19,130 nucleotides of DNA from Leptospiraceae bacterium UBA2033 (GTDB lineage Bacteria; Spirochaetota; Leptospiria; Leptospirales; Leptospiraceae). Every line of letters starts with the position of its first letter. Position 1 is the stretch's first letter. This document shows, piece after piece, positions 1 to 7,987 of this stretch. A program made the position numbers and the translations under genes. Location: assembly GCA_002333425.1 (NCBI GenBank), contig DDBL01000161.1:1-19130 (forward strand). The letters are read 5' to 3'. The notes beneath the pieces were generated by a model. The model had not been told where the DNA came from. It made no database searches and saw only the letters and a program-made list of their open reading frames with translations.

Positions 1-28
1 AGTAAATTGTTTTCGATACTAAATCTTT

Positions 29-60
29 TATCCGTGTACATCAGTGTTCATCCGTGGTGA
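29..60 (+). repeat. 'ATCCGTG...TTCATCCGTGG' repeat, copy 1
   Basis: The stretch reads TATCCGTGT (29-37), a short spacer, then GTGTTCATCCGTGGT (44-58). The same two words recur at 442-461 in the same orientation, and part of the motif occurs inverted at 19101-19117. Similar ATCCGTG/TTCATC.GTGG words are scattered between genes in several bacterial groups from general knowledge, with no agreed function. I see no coding role here. Confidence 0.6.
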
Positions 61-235
61 AAAATTATAATCCAGTTAAAGCAAGTGGAACACAACTGTA
101 TTGCAAGAAAACGAGTAAGAATAATGTAAATACTCTAAAGAGAAAAAGGAAAGTTTTCATGTTTTAGCCTCTGGTATTTTCTAATAGTATTAGAAATAGA
201 ACCCGTTGTTAAAAAGTCAAGAGTACAATCAGGTC

Positions 236-385
236 TGATTTAGTTTTCTGGGGGTTTAGGCTTACTGTCACTTCTGCCAAGTGAAGGGAACTCTCAAAGC
301 TTACCACCTATTCGAGCGATAGTGAGAATGGCTTTCTCCGTGCTATCAGTAAAAGATGTGCGAAAGACCACCGATAACAGGAGGA
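236..385. other. Less A+T-rich block with hairpins; no recognised gene or RNA family
   Basis: This block is visibly less A+T-rich than its flanks. It can fold into short hairpins: CACTT/AAGTG around 270-284, and a compound stem around 318-347 in which GATAG pairs with CTATC and GAGAA with TTCTC. One plus frame stays open from about 240 to the TAA near 424 but has no ribosome site or usual start, and I recognise no product. It could be a structured RNA, an old element remnant, or part of the surrounding repeats. None of the common riboswitch cores I know is visible. Confidence 0.3.
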
Positions 386-412
386 TAAAAAATGATATGG
401 ATTCATATCATT
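385..412 (-). terminator. Possible terminator hairpin downstream of the secreted-protein operon
   Basis: AATGATATG (391-399) and CATATCATT (404-412) form a perfect 9-bp stem with a 4-base loop. Read on the minus strand, the stem is followed by a run of T (from 390 downward), the layout of an intrinsic terminator. It lies about 90 bases past the stop of the minus-strand gene ending at 502. The stem is A+T-rich and therefore weak. Confidence 0.35.
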
Positions 413-441
413 TTGTAATTATTTAAGAATTATCGTTCTTG

Positions 442-466
442 TATCCGTGTTCATCGGTGGTAATCT
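442..466 (+). repeat. 'ATCCGTG...TTCATCGGTGG' repeat, copy 2
   Basis: TATCCGTGTTCATCGGTGG followed by TAATCT repeats the motif at 29-60 and matches 19101-19117 in reverse orientation (16 of 17 bases, TTCATCGGTGGyAATCT). The core ATCGGTGGT (453-461) is also complementary to ACCACCGAT at 367-375, so copy 2 could pair with the preceding block. Confidence 0.6.
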
Positions 467-501
467 TTTATGAATTCTCGCATGTGGTGACTTGGAAAAA
501 A

Positions 502-1149
502 CTAAAAGCCTTCTAGTTCTCGGGAAGATTTTTTGTCTTTTTCGTGACCTGCGTTTTGTAGGTATCCGTCAATTTTGTAGATGGAGCCAAGTAAATTGGT
601 ATCAATGGTTTTGAGAGTGCGAAGTTTTACGTCAGCCGAAAAGTCTTTATAATTCTCGGCAGTAGTCACACCTTTTGCTTTTTGTTCTACTTTTTCTGTT
701 ACAATTCTAATACTTTCAAAACTTCCGGGTGTCATGTAAAGAGTTCTATAAACATAGATTACATTATCTTTGAGAGATTTCTTTTTATAAATAAATCGAA
801 CTTCTTTGATTTTATTTAAACTTTCAAATTCAAATTCAAGATAACGCACAATGCTATACGGAACATGTTCTTCGTAAGTAGTGAGAGTATTTTCATTTAC
901 GATTGTAATTGTTTTTTGTAGACGTTTGTCGTAATCAACTACCTTGGACTGAAGTTTTTCGATCTCTGCAACTTTTGCATTAATTGAAGTTTCAAATGCT
1001 TTTACATTATCTTGCAAAGCTTTCTCACGTAAACTATCTCCCGGGTCTTCGGTTGTAACAGATGCATGTCCCGTGGCGGCGGCTTTTGACTGTGCCGAAA
1101 TTCCAAGGCTAATAAATATACAGATGGCTATGAATAACTTTGCAAACAT
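502..1149 (-). CDS. Secreted coiled-coil protein of unknown function (paralogue of the gene just upstream)
   Basis: This 215-residue protein starts with a signal peptide (MFAKLFIAICIFISLGISAQ, cleavage near A19-Q20 or shortly after). An acidic linker and a predicted coiled coil (about residues 46-80, repeated IEKLQSK-type heptads) follow, then a C-terminal half with alternating beta/helix character ending in RELEGF. The C-terminal half matches the next protein upstream in NKIKEVR, KSL.D.V, NYKDF...VKL..LK.ID and L-L-x-x-IY, so the two are tandem duplicates. A clear AGAGGAGA ribosome site (1155-1162) supports the ATG. The gap to the upstream gene is 13 bases, so both are probably one transcript. 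Export to the periplasm or surface is inferred from the signal peptide. The function is unknown and I recognise no enzyme motif. Confidence 0.85.
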   Translation of the reverse strand: MFAKLFIAICIFISLGISAQSKAAATGHASVTTEDPGDSLREKALQDNVKAFETSINAKVAEIEKLQSKVVDYDKRLQKTITIVNENTLTTYEEHVPYSIVRYLEFEFESLNKIKEVRFIYKKKSLKDNVIYVYRTLYMTPGSFESIRIVTEKVEQKAKGVTTAENYKDFSADVKLRTLKTIDTNLLGSIYKIDGYLQNAGHEKDKKSSRELEGF

Positions 1150-1162
1150 AATATTCTCCTCT

Positions 1163-1840
1163 TTATAATCCTTCTAGTTGGTTTTTATTTTTGTCGTTCT
1201 TAGTTATTTGACTTCTTTGGATAAATGAATCAAGACGATAAATAGTTGTTAACAAAGTTGTGTCAATTGCTTTGAGTGCGTGTAATTTTACCTCTGGCGC
1301 AAAATCCTTATAATTCTCAATGTCAGGAGTTCCGAGCACCCGTGAATCCAACTTATCTACGGAGACTTTTATACTATCTAAATTGCCTGGCACAAAAGAA
1401 ATTACTTTTATTACAGAATTCACGTCATCGGTAAGCGACTTATGTCTAGAAACCACACGAACTTCTTTGATCTTATTACCACCTTCGAAAGTATATTCTA
1501 CGTGGTGCGAAATTAGGAATTTGTGGTAGTCATTTGTGGGTAGTCTTGCTTTTTCATTGATGATGAACATTTCCTTAGCAAGGTTCTTGTTAAATTCAAC
1601 TGCTTGTGATTGTAATTTTTCTAACTCAGAAACTTTGATTGTAATTTCTTTTTCTAAATTAGCTAACTTTTGCAAAACTGCTTTTTCACTTGGGGTATTT
1701 GCAGTTGCATTACTCGATTTACTGTCCCCTTTTTGTTGAACGGCTCCAATTGTTTCTCTGTCGGAATTTGAAATTTTTGTTTGTGCAAAAAGTAATCCTG
1801 TAAAAAAAACAGAAATTACTAGATAGATTCTTAGTAGCAT
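1163..1840 (-). CDS. Secreted coiled-coil protein of unknown function (first of a tandem pair)
   Basis: The product has 225 residues. A signal peptide at the start (MLLRIYLVISVFFTGLLFAQ) is followed by a polar linker of about 35 residues, a coiled coil (about 54-92, with a LEKLQSQ heptad like that of its neighbour) and a conserved C-terminal region ending QLEGL. The same landmarks occur in the downstream gene in the same order, so the pair arose by duplication. A GAGGA ribosome site lies just upstream of the ATG. It is the first gene of the two-gene minus-strand unit and faces away from the metalloprotease gene. Divergence is strongest in the linker, as is usual for surface or periplasmic proteins. 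No known domain is recognised. A structural or binding role is possible but unsupported. Confidence 0.85.
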   Translation of the reverse strand: MLLRIYLVISVFFTGLLFAQTKISNSDRETIGAVQQKGDSKSSNATANTPSEKAVLQKLANLEKEITIKVSELEKLQSQAVEFNKNLAKEMFIINEKARLPTNDYHKFLISHHVEYTFEGGNKIKEVRVVSRHKSLTDDVNSVIKVISFVPGNLDSIKVSVDKLDSRVLGTPDIENYKDFAPEVKLHALKAIDTTLLTTIYRLDSFIQRSQITKNDKNKNQLEGL

Positions 1841-1975
1841 AAAAATGTCCTCGTAATTAAATTTATCGGCAACGACTCTACAAAAATATTGCCTAAGTCA
1901 ATAAAAGTTTTTTTTTCTTAATTCTACAAGGATTAATTTTTTTTTATTCGTAAAATCAAAATCTTACACTTGACC

Positions 1976-2217
1976 AAACACAAAATACAAAAAAAATGAA
2001 TATGCTTACGTAAGAATATTTGCCACGGAGGCACAGAGTCACTGAGAGAATTTTAAAAGAGTTTTTCTTTATTTTGCAATTTCTTACTTATATTTATTTG
2101 GATTCTTTTTGAAAGCTTTACCGAACCCTCTTTAACATGATGCATTTGAATAAACATATACCCAAACTAGTAACTCAGTGCCTTTGTGTCTCTGTGGCAA
2201 AACACAAAATACAAAAA
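1976..2217. mobile_element. MITE-like unit with inverted ends and 18-bp flanking direct repeats
   Basis: An identical 18-base word, AAACACAAAATACAAAAA, occurs at 1976-1993 and 2200-2217. Between them, 26-base ends at 2021-2046 (TGCCACGGAGGCACAGAG...) and 2174-2199 (...TTTGTGTCTCTGTGGCA) are inverted copies matching 22 of 26 bases. The interior is A+T-rich without an open frame. The right inverted end abuts the direct repeat. The left end is 27 bases inside it and preceded by a CTTACGTAAG palindrome. The arrangement resembles insertion of a small non-autonomous element with target duplication, or repair that copied the flank. TGCCACAGAG-type words are common dispersed repeats in bacteria. No transposase is present. 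Confidence 0.5.
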
Positions 2218-3097
2218 TAATTATCACGTGTTCTATAATACAAAACTTCGATTTCTAATTTTTCTTTTCCTTGGACTTTTCGCATTTGTATCCTGTGAAA
2301 GAATTGCGAACTCAGTATTTTCTGATAAAGACGATCTGGAAATGGGAGCAAGTATCGACAAAGAAATTCGTTCTAAACCAAGTCAATTTCAAATTCTAAA
2401 CAATCTAGCACTTCAAAAATACATCCAGTCGATTGTAAACCAGCTTACTAAATCCCCAGCTATCCGAAAAAAACAAATCTATACCTACAAAGTAACAATC
2501 ATTGACGATGACAAAACGATCAATGCGTTTTGTACACCCGGCGGTTACATTTACGTTTACACCGGACTTTTAAAATTTCTAGACAATGAAGCAAGTTTGG
2601 CTGCTGTTTTAGCTCACGAAATTGCCCACGCGGAAAAACGCCATGTAAGACAAAGAATGTTGTCCGCTATGGGATTACAACTGGTTCTTTCTGCCATTTT
2701 AGGAGGTCAATCTTCTGTTTTCCAAGAAATGGGACTTCAAATCGCGGGAAGTCTAGCTCTACTTTCCAACAGCAGAGCAGACGAGTTAGAAGCAGATGAA
2801 TGGGGATTTTTGTATTTACAATCTAGTCCCTACTACCAGGGAGCGATGTCTTATTTTTTTCAGAAAATCGCCAAACAAGAAAAAAGTTCCAAATTTAATA
2901 AAACAATCGAAAGTTTACTCTCCACTCATCCAATTCCAGAAGAGCGGCTAAGGGCAAATACAGAACGAATCAAAAAACACAAAGTAAAACCACCAAGTCC
3001 TTCAAATCTACTTGAAACTAGGTACAAAAAGGAACTTAGAAAACAACTTAAACGTGGAAGTACAATCTACGGTGAACCAATAGAGGATAGAGGTTAA
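2186..3097 (+). CDS. M48-family zinc metalloprotease, probable lipoprotein
   Basis: This is a membrane-attached M48 peptidase of the LoiP/BepA kind, a group that degrades or helps assemble envelope proteins. The catalytic zinc motif HEIAH is at residues 144-148 and the third-ligand motif SRADELEAD (Glu200) lies about 55 residues later, so all ligands are intact. A hydrophobic segment (about 21-36) ends in FVSC, a lipobox-like site with Cys37, which suggests a lipoprotein. The 303-residue length suits a peptidase domain without TPR repeats. The start is uncertain: the GTG at 2186 lies inside the inverted end of the repeat unit, a second GTG is at 2228 (residue 15), and neither has a ribosome site. 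No in-frame ATG precedes the signal segment, so the 5' end may have been altered by the insertion. The gene converges on the signalling operon, 13 bases away. Confidence 0.85.
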   Translation: MSLWQNTKYKNNYHVFYNTKLRFLIFLFLGLFAFVSCERIANSVFSDKDDLEMGASIDKEIRSKPSQFQILNNLALQKYIQSIVNQLTKSPAIRKKQIYTYKVTIIDDDKTINAFCTPGGYIYVYTGLLKFLDNEASLAAVLAHEIAHAEKRHVRQRMLSAMGLQLVLSAILGGQSSVFQEMGLQIAGSLALLSNSRADELEADEWGFLYLQSSPYYQGAMSYFFQKIAKQEKSSKFNKTIESLLSTHPIPEERLRANTERIKKHKVKPPSPSNLLETRYKKELRKQLKRGSTIYGEPIEDRG

Positions 3098-3110
3098 TTA
3101 TGAGTAAACT

Positions 3111-4463
3111 CTATATATTATAAATTTCTTCTTCTGTGTGGCTGACTATTTCGTGGACAATTCTATCAAGTTCTTGGGCTGATTGAAATAAATAGGAAAT
3201 ATATTTAGCGAGATCTTCTCCAGCTAAATTTTCTTGGTCATTTATGTGATTACATAAACCCAAAATATTAGCTACATGCCTTCTTACAATATGGGATTGG
3301 TTCCAAGCGATGTTTTTTAATTTTTCATTCTGTTTGATTACTTTTTGTTCCTCTTTTTTTCGTTTACTAATATCTATAGAGTTGTAGGTAACAGCGATTA
3401 CCTCATTAGCTGAATTATATACAGGAAAAAAACTAGCCTCTGTCCAAATTGTAAATTTATCAAACTTCACTTCTTTTTCTAAAGTTATCACCTCACCCGA
3501 AAAAGCCTTTTGGATATGTTGCAAAAAACTAGAACGATCACTTGACATGATAAAATCTAAAATAGAATCCATTTCTTCTATTTCTCTATTAAATGCCTTT
3601 TTTGCTAGATCATTTGCAGATTTACTAAAACTCAAAATTTTTAAATCAGGATTAATCAAAATATTACTATCAGTAGTACTATCTAAAATAGCTCTTAGTT
3701 TTTGTTCTGAGTAAATCAATATCTGTTGGAGTTTTCTTTCGTTGGTAATGTCTCTAAAAAAGATAGTAAGTCCTTCACTAGATGGATAAGCAACCACATT
3801 AAACCAACGTTCAGAACTAAAATGATAATCCTCAAAACGACTTGTTTCATTATTATCCATAGCATCTTTAAACTTTTGTGGATAACTATATTTAGGCGAA
3901 TCTGGAAAAACATCCCAAAAAATTTTCCCAATAAACGAACCGTGGCTAATGCCAAATATATCCTCTGCCACTTGATTCATTGTAATTACTTTCCAATCTC
4001 TGTCTAATACATAAAATCCATCAGTAATATTTTCAACCATGGATTCAATTTTTTCGGCAAACTCTTTTTGTTTGCGATCGGCTCTTTTCATTTCAGTAAT
4101 ATCATTTCCAATACAAAGTATACCTAGAGGTTTATTCTCATTATCCTTAAAAAGAGAAAACTCCCATTGAGTCCAATAAAAATCTTTTCCCGCCATTTGT
4201 GGTTTACGAATCTGTAGGGAAATAGATTTATTTGGATTCATTATACACTCTATAGATGCTTGGTTGCATTTTTCTATATCATCAGGATGAACCGTTAGTT
4301 GCGATGGCATTCCCAAAAAGTCCGTAGCCAAAAAAGAAAAACGAATTTTGAATATAGGATTTACATAGATATACTTTCCTTCCAGGTCAGTAATCGCTAA
4401 ATAATAATTGTTTGAATTTAAAATCCAATTTGGGATCAGTTTTTCTATTTCAGTGCTATTCAT
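3111..4463 (-). CDS. Triple-PAS sensor protein ending in a His-bearing helix, no ATPase domain
   Basis: The 450 residues hold three PAS domains, at about 12-125 (ending GNDITEMKR), 135-245 (ending FRDITNERK) and 250-370 (ending SIDISKRKK). A helical tail follows with NQSHIVRRHVANILGL (His391) and LDRIVHEIVSHTEE. The tail is the kind seen in PAS proteins of Bacteroidetes and some spirochaetes, where an SH-x-VR helix resembles a dimerisation/phosphoacceptor helix but the protein stops before any HATPase_c domain. There is no N box or G box. It probably senses a small ligand or redox state in the cytosol and either accepts phosphate on His391 from another kinase or acts by dimer contact; both are inferences. 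It is the last gene of the minus-strand signalling operon, 14 bases after the receiver-kinase, with no clear ribosome site of its own. Confidence 0.85.
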   Translation of the reverse strand: MNSTEIEKLIPNWILNSNNYYLAITDLEGKYIYVNPIFKIRFSFLATDFLGMPSQLTVHPDDIEKCNQASIECIMNPNKSISLQIRKPQMAGKDFYWTQWEFSLFKDNENKPLGILCIGNDITEMKRADRKQKEFAEKIESMVENITDGFYVLDRDWKVITMNQVAEDIFGISHGSFIGKIFWDVFPDSPKYSYPQKFKDAMDNNETSRFEDYHFSSERWFNVVAYPSSEGLTIFFRDITNERKLQQILIYSEQKLRAILDSTTDSNILINPDLKILSFSKSANDLAKKAFNREIEEMDSILDFIMSSDRSSFLQHIQKAFSGEVITLEKEVKFDKFTIWTEASFFPVYNSANEVIAVTYNSIDISKRKKEEQKVIKQNEKLKNIAWNQSHIVRRHVANILGLCNHINDQENLAGEDLAKYISYLFQSAQELDRIVHEIVSHTEEEIYNI

Positions 4464-4477
4464 TTTTTGATAGGTAT

Positions 4478-5635
4478 TTATTTACTTTTGGGAATGGTGA
4501 ATTTAAACTTACTTCCTTTACCTTCTTCACTTTCTACCCAGATTTTTCCACCATGTTTGTCGATGAACTCTTTGCAAAGAATAAGACCAAGCCCTGTACC
4601 TTTTTCGCCATTTGTTCCATCGGTGCTAAAATGTTTTACGTCAATTCTAAATAAATTTTGCGACATAGAATAATTCATTCCAGTTCCAGTATCTTCAATC
4701 GTAATTTCAATAAAAGTATCCACCTCTCTAGAAGAAATCGTGATACTTCCATTTGTATTTGTATACTTAATCGCGTTACTAATTAAATTACGAAATACAG
4801 TTTTAATCATTTCGTAATCGAAGTAACCTGCTATACCGCTTTGTACTTTATTTAACAAAGAAATTTTTTTATTATTAACTGATGATTCAAATAAAAGCAT
4901 ATTAGACTGAATCAATCTTTGTAGATCAAAGTTGTCCGGATTATATTGAATATCCCCTCTTTGGGATCTTGACCAAGTTAATAAATTTTCTAATAGGTCT
5001 TTAATTTTTTTTGAGGAAGATTGTAATAAAATTAAATCCTTTTGAAATTCTTCCTTTGAAATTTTGTCAGATTGGTCAGTCATAAAATTTAAAAATGAAT
5101 TCAAATTTCCAACCGGTCCCTTGAGGTCGTGAGCGATGATAGAAAAATATTTGTCCTTCGATGCGTTGAGTTTATTTAACTCTTCATTACTTTTAGAGAG
5201 TTGATTTACTAAATTACTTAATTCTTTATTTTGTTCTAAGATTGTATCTTTAGATTTTTTTAATTCAATATGAGCTTTTACTCTAGCCAAAAGCTCTAAG
5301 GTATTAAATGGTTTTGTAACATAGTCGTCAGCACCCAAACTAAATCCATGAACCATATTATCCACTTCCGTTTTTGCTGTCAGAAAAATAATTGGGATCT
5401 CTCTTGTCCTTTCACTACTTTTTAAAATACGACAAACTTCAAACCCATCCATAACTGGCATTGCAATATCTAACAAAATCAAATCAGGAAGAGTTTCTTC
5501 TATAACAGATAAAGCTAATTTTCCATTCAAAGCAAAACTCGTATCAAATCCTTCTTTGCTTAGAATATTGCCGAGTACTTGCAAATTTTCTCCGATATCG
5601 TCTACGATTAGAATATGAGGAATTGTATTTTTCAT
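4478..5635 (-). CDS. Response-regulator histidine kinase (REC-HisKA-HATPase)
   Basis: A receiver domain (residues 6-125) is complete: acidic pair D12-D13, phosphoacceptor Asp56 in LLDIAMP, T86 and K108. A coiled coil (about 126-160) leads to the H-box FSIIAHDLKGP with His169. The ATPase domain has an N box NLISNAIKYT (Asn287), a G1 motif EDTGTGM and a G2 motif GEKGTGLGL, so the kinase should be active. This REC-first layout puts kinase activity under control of a partner that phosphorylates Asp56. The hybrid kinases encoded just upstream are obvious candidates. The protein lacks membrane segments and should be cytosolic. It begins 3 bases after the stop of the upstream gene, a sign of translational coupling, and the ribosome site is weak. 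Confidence 0.93.
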   Translation of the reverse strand: MKNTIPHILIVDDIGENLQVLGNILSKEGFDTSFALNGKLALSVIEETLPDLILLDIAMPVMDGFEVCRILKSSERTREIPIIFLTAKTEVDNMVHGFSLGADDYVTKPFNTLELLARVKAHIELKKSKDTILEQNKELSNLVNQLSKSNEELNKLNASKDKYFSIIAHDLKGPVGNLNSFLNFMTDQSDKISKEEFQKDLILLQSSSKKIKDLLENLLTWSRSQRGDIQYNPDNFDLQRLIQSNMLLFESSVNNKKISLLNKVQSGIAGYFDYEMIKTVFRNLISNAIKYTNTNGSITISSREVDTFIEITIEDTGTGMNYSMSQNLFRIDVKHFSTDGTNGEKGTGLGLILCKEFIDKHGGKIWVESEEGKGSKFKFTIPKSK

Positions 5636-5638
5636 TGT

Positions 5639-7987
5639 TTATTTCAAGCGGTTATAAATTATTTCAAGTTCATTTAAAGAATTAGAAAGTTTGCTAATTG
5701 AAAAAGAATTTACTAAATGTTTAAGTTCTATCGCAATTTGAATAAAAGGTTTCACTTCATATCTTTCGCTTAACGTTTGTAAATCGGAAATATATTTTTT
5801 TAGTCGATTTGTATTTAGCGATTTTCTAGCCAATTCACTCTCGTGAAACCATATCTTATAATTATTTATAAAGTCCACAGGAAGTTGATTCTCTTGCAAC
5901 AAAATATCTACATCCACTAAAAACTCTGTCTTTTCTTTGTTGTATTCCTGTAGATTCAAAGGAATAAACTTGGACAACTCAGTAATTAAACTAGTTTTTG
6001 TAATTGGCTTAGACAAATATCCATCAGAAAATGTTTGAAACTCCAAAATATCCTCCTTCATGGCAAAGGCTGTCAGCACTATGATTGGAATATTTTTATA
6101 TTTCTCATTTTGTTTGATTAGTAAGGAAGTTTCTTTTCCACCCATTTCTGGCATTTGTATATCCATGAGTATCAAATCAAAATCTCTTTCTTTTAACATT
6201 TCCATCGCAACTTTTCCATTAGCTGCTTCAAAAATGGAAAGATTTAGATTCTCTAAAAATCCACACACAACTTTTCGATTGGATTCAATATCTTCCACAA
6301 GTAAAATATTGGAGGCTTTAAACTTTGTTTCATGGGAATATGCGACAGGTACAATTGGAGTTTTTTCTGTTGGATGAACTGCGACTTGCACATCTTTTAT
6401 GATAATGCTAAACTTGGATCCTTTGCCTAACTGACTTTCTAAACGAATACTTCCTTTCATCATTTCTGCAAGACGTTTTGCTATAGACAAACCGAGTCCA
6501 GACCCACCATAACGAAGATTGTTTTGTCCTTGTGGTTGTTTGAATGGCTCAAAGATTGTTTTTATTTCATCAGGTGCAATTCCAAATCCTGTATCTTGTA
6601 TTTCAAAAATCAAGTCCACATTGTTTGGATTTGTTTCATGAAGAAAACTTCTAACGTTCACATTGATTCCACCTGTCTCTGTAAACTTTACAGCATTTCC
6701 AATCAAATTAAAAAGTACCTGTCTAAGCCTAAGTTCATCTAAAAGAATATTCTTTGGCAAATCGTCATCTATCGTAATTTCAAATTTTAAATGTTTAAGG
6801 GAAGTTTGAATAGAAAAAATTTGTTTAATTTCATTTATCACGTTAGCCAAATTCACAGGCGAATAACGAATATCCAAACGACCAGCTTCTATCTTAGCAA
6901 TATCTAATATATCATTAATCAGAGTAATTAAATTTTTCCCACTTTTTTGAATACCAGAAAGATATTCGAGCAACTCACTATTATCCTCTATTTTATCTTT
7001 TAGAATTTCAGCAAATCCAAGAATCGCATTCATTGGTGTTCTAATTTCATGACTCATATTTGCGAGAAACTCACTTTTAAGTCTATTTGCACTCTCAGCA
7101 TCAGCTTTCGCTTTTTGTAGATTTTCTTCGATTTTTTTTCGTTCGCTAATATCTGTATGTGTTCCCACCATACGAGAAGGGTTTCCGTCTATCGTCTTAA
7201 TCACTTTCCCACGTGAGAGCACCCAGATGTAAGATCCGTCTTTACATATAACTCTATGTTCAGATTGATAACCAGTAGTAGTTCCAGAAAGATGAAGCTG
7301 AATCGAATCTGTTACCCATCCTACATCATCTGGATGAATATGCCTTGTCCATTCTTCATATGTATCCCACATATCGTCGTCACTGTAACCTAACATCTGC
7401 TTCCATCTCTTAGAGAAAAAAACTTCGTTGGTATTCAAATTCCAGTCCCACACACCATCTCCACTTCCTTCGAGCGCAAACTGCCATCTTTCCTCACTAA
7501 TTTTTAAACGTAAATTTGTTTCTTCTAATTCGCGAGTTCGTTTGTTTACACTTTTTTCTAATTCTAAATTCACAAATTTAAGGTGAACTCTAAGAGCATT
7601 TAGTTCTAGCTGAGTTTTAATTCGGATTAATAATTCTAAAGGTTCAATTGGCTTAGTAATAAAATCCACACATCCAGAATCATATGCTTTCATAACTTGT
7701 GCGGAATCACCCAGACTATTGATACACAATACTGGAATTTCTTGGGAAATAAATTTAGATTTAATGTAGGAGCATATTTCTTGCCCATGTATATCTAAAA
7801 TGGATATATTAAGTAAAATCAGATCTGGTATTTTTTTTTCTAAATGAAAACTTTCTAGTTCAAAACTAGTTACGGGTAATACCAAATAACCCTCTTTTAA
7901 TAATATATTTGATAGTATATTTTGTTCTTCTTTCGAGTCTTCAACGACTAATATTAATTTTCCGCTACTATTCAAATTATTTCTCAC
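5639..7987 (-). CDS. Soluble hybrid histidine kinase with degenerate N-terminal receiver
   Basis: Domain order over 782 residues is: receiver-like domain (about 10-128), coiled coil (about 130-165), PAS/PAC (about 166-285, with HPDD and SRMVGTHTDISERKK), HisKA with FLANMSHEIRTPMNAILGF (His313), HATPase_c (N box NLIGNAVKFT, G1 QDTGFGI, G2 GGSGLGLS), receiver (acceptor Asp609 in LMDIQMP), and a helical tail (about 685-782). The first receiver reads LILLNISIL where the acceptor aspartate should be, so residue 60 is Asn; its acidic pair (E16-D17) and K112 remain. The second receiver looks intact. The tail carries no H-x-LKG Hpt motif. The GTG start at 7987 overlaps the stop of the upstream gene by 11 bases. 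The core is highly similar to that of the upstream kinase, so the two are duplicates. Confidence 0.93.
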   Translation of the reverse strand: MRNNLNSSGKLILVVEDSKEEQNILSNILLKEGYLVLPVTSFELESFHLEKKIPDLILLNISILDIHGQEICSYIKSKFISQEIPVLCINSLGDSAQVMKAYDSGCVDFITKPIEPLELLIRIKTQLELNALRVHLKFVNLELEKSVNKRTRELEETNLRLKISEERWQFALEGSGDGVWDWNLNTNEVFFSKRWKQMLGYSDDDMWDTYEEWTRHIHPDDVGWVTDSIQLHLSGTTTGYQSEHRVICKDGSYIWVLSRGKVIKTIDGNPSRMVGTHTDISERKKIEENLQKAKADAESANRLKSEFLANMSHEIRTPMNAILGFAEILKDKIEDNSELLEYLSGIQKSGKNLITLINDILDIAKIEAGRLDIRYSPVNLANVINEIKQIFSIQTSLKHLKFEITIDDDLPKNILLDELRLRQVLFNLIGNAVKFTETGGINVNVRSFLHETNPNNVDLIFEIQDTGFGIAPDEIKTIFEPFKQPQGQNNLRYGGSGLGLSIAKRLAEMMKGSIRLESQLGKGSKFSIIIKDVQVAVHPTEKTPIVPVAYSHETKFKASNILLVEDIESNRKVVCGFLENLNLSIFEAANGKVAMEMLKERDFDLILMDIQMPEMGGKETSLLIKQNEKYKNIPIIVLTAFAMKEDILEFQTFSDGYLSKPITKTSLITELSKFIPLNLQEYNKEKTEFLVDVDILLQENQLPVDFINNYKIWFHESELARKSLNTNRLKKYISDLQTLSERYEVKPFIQIAIELKHLVNSFSISKLSNSLNELEIIYNRLK

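Noticed and set aside
240..424. A 60-codon plus-strand gene in the leader region
   Set aside because: The frame is open but has no start with a ribosome site near its beginning, and its product resembles nothing I know. Hairpins and the repeat context explain the block equally well.
1882..1901. Promoter of the secreted-protein pair (minus-strand TTGACT at 1896-1901)
   Set aside because: The -35-like word is good, but no convincing -10 word lies at the right distance.
685..4000. Plus- and minus-strand frames of 60-110 codons opposite the real genes
   Set aside because: They lie entirely within strong coding regions on the other strand or in another frame, have no ribosome sites, and have unlikely compositions.
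5642..5935. An Hpt domain at the C-terminus of the hybrid kinase
   Set aside because: The helical tail is the right size, but no H-x-LKG-type histidine is visible in it or in the paralogue's tail.
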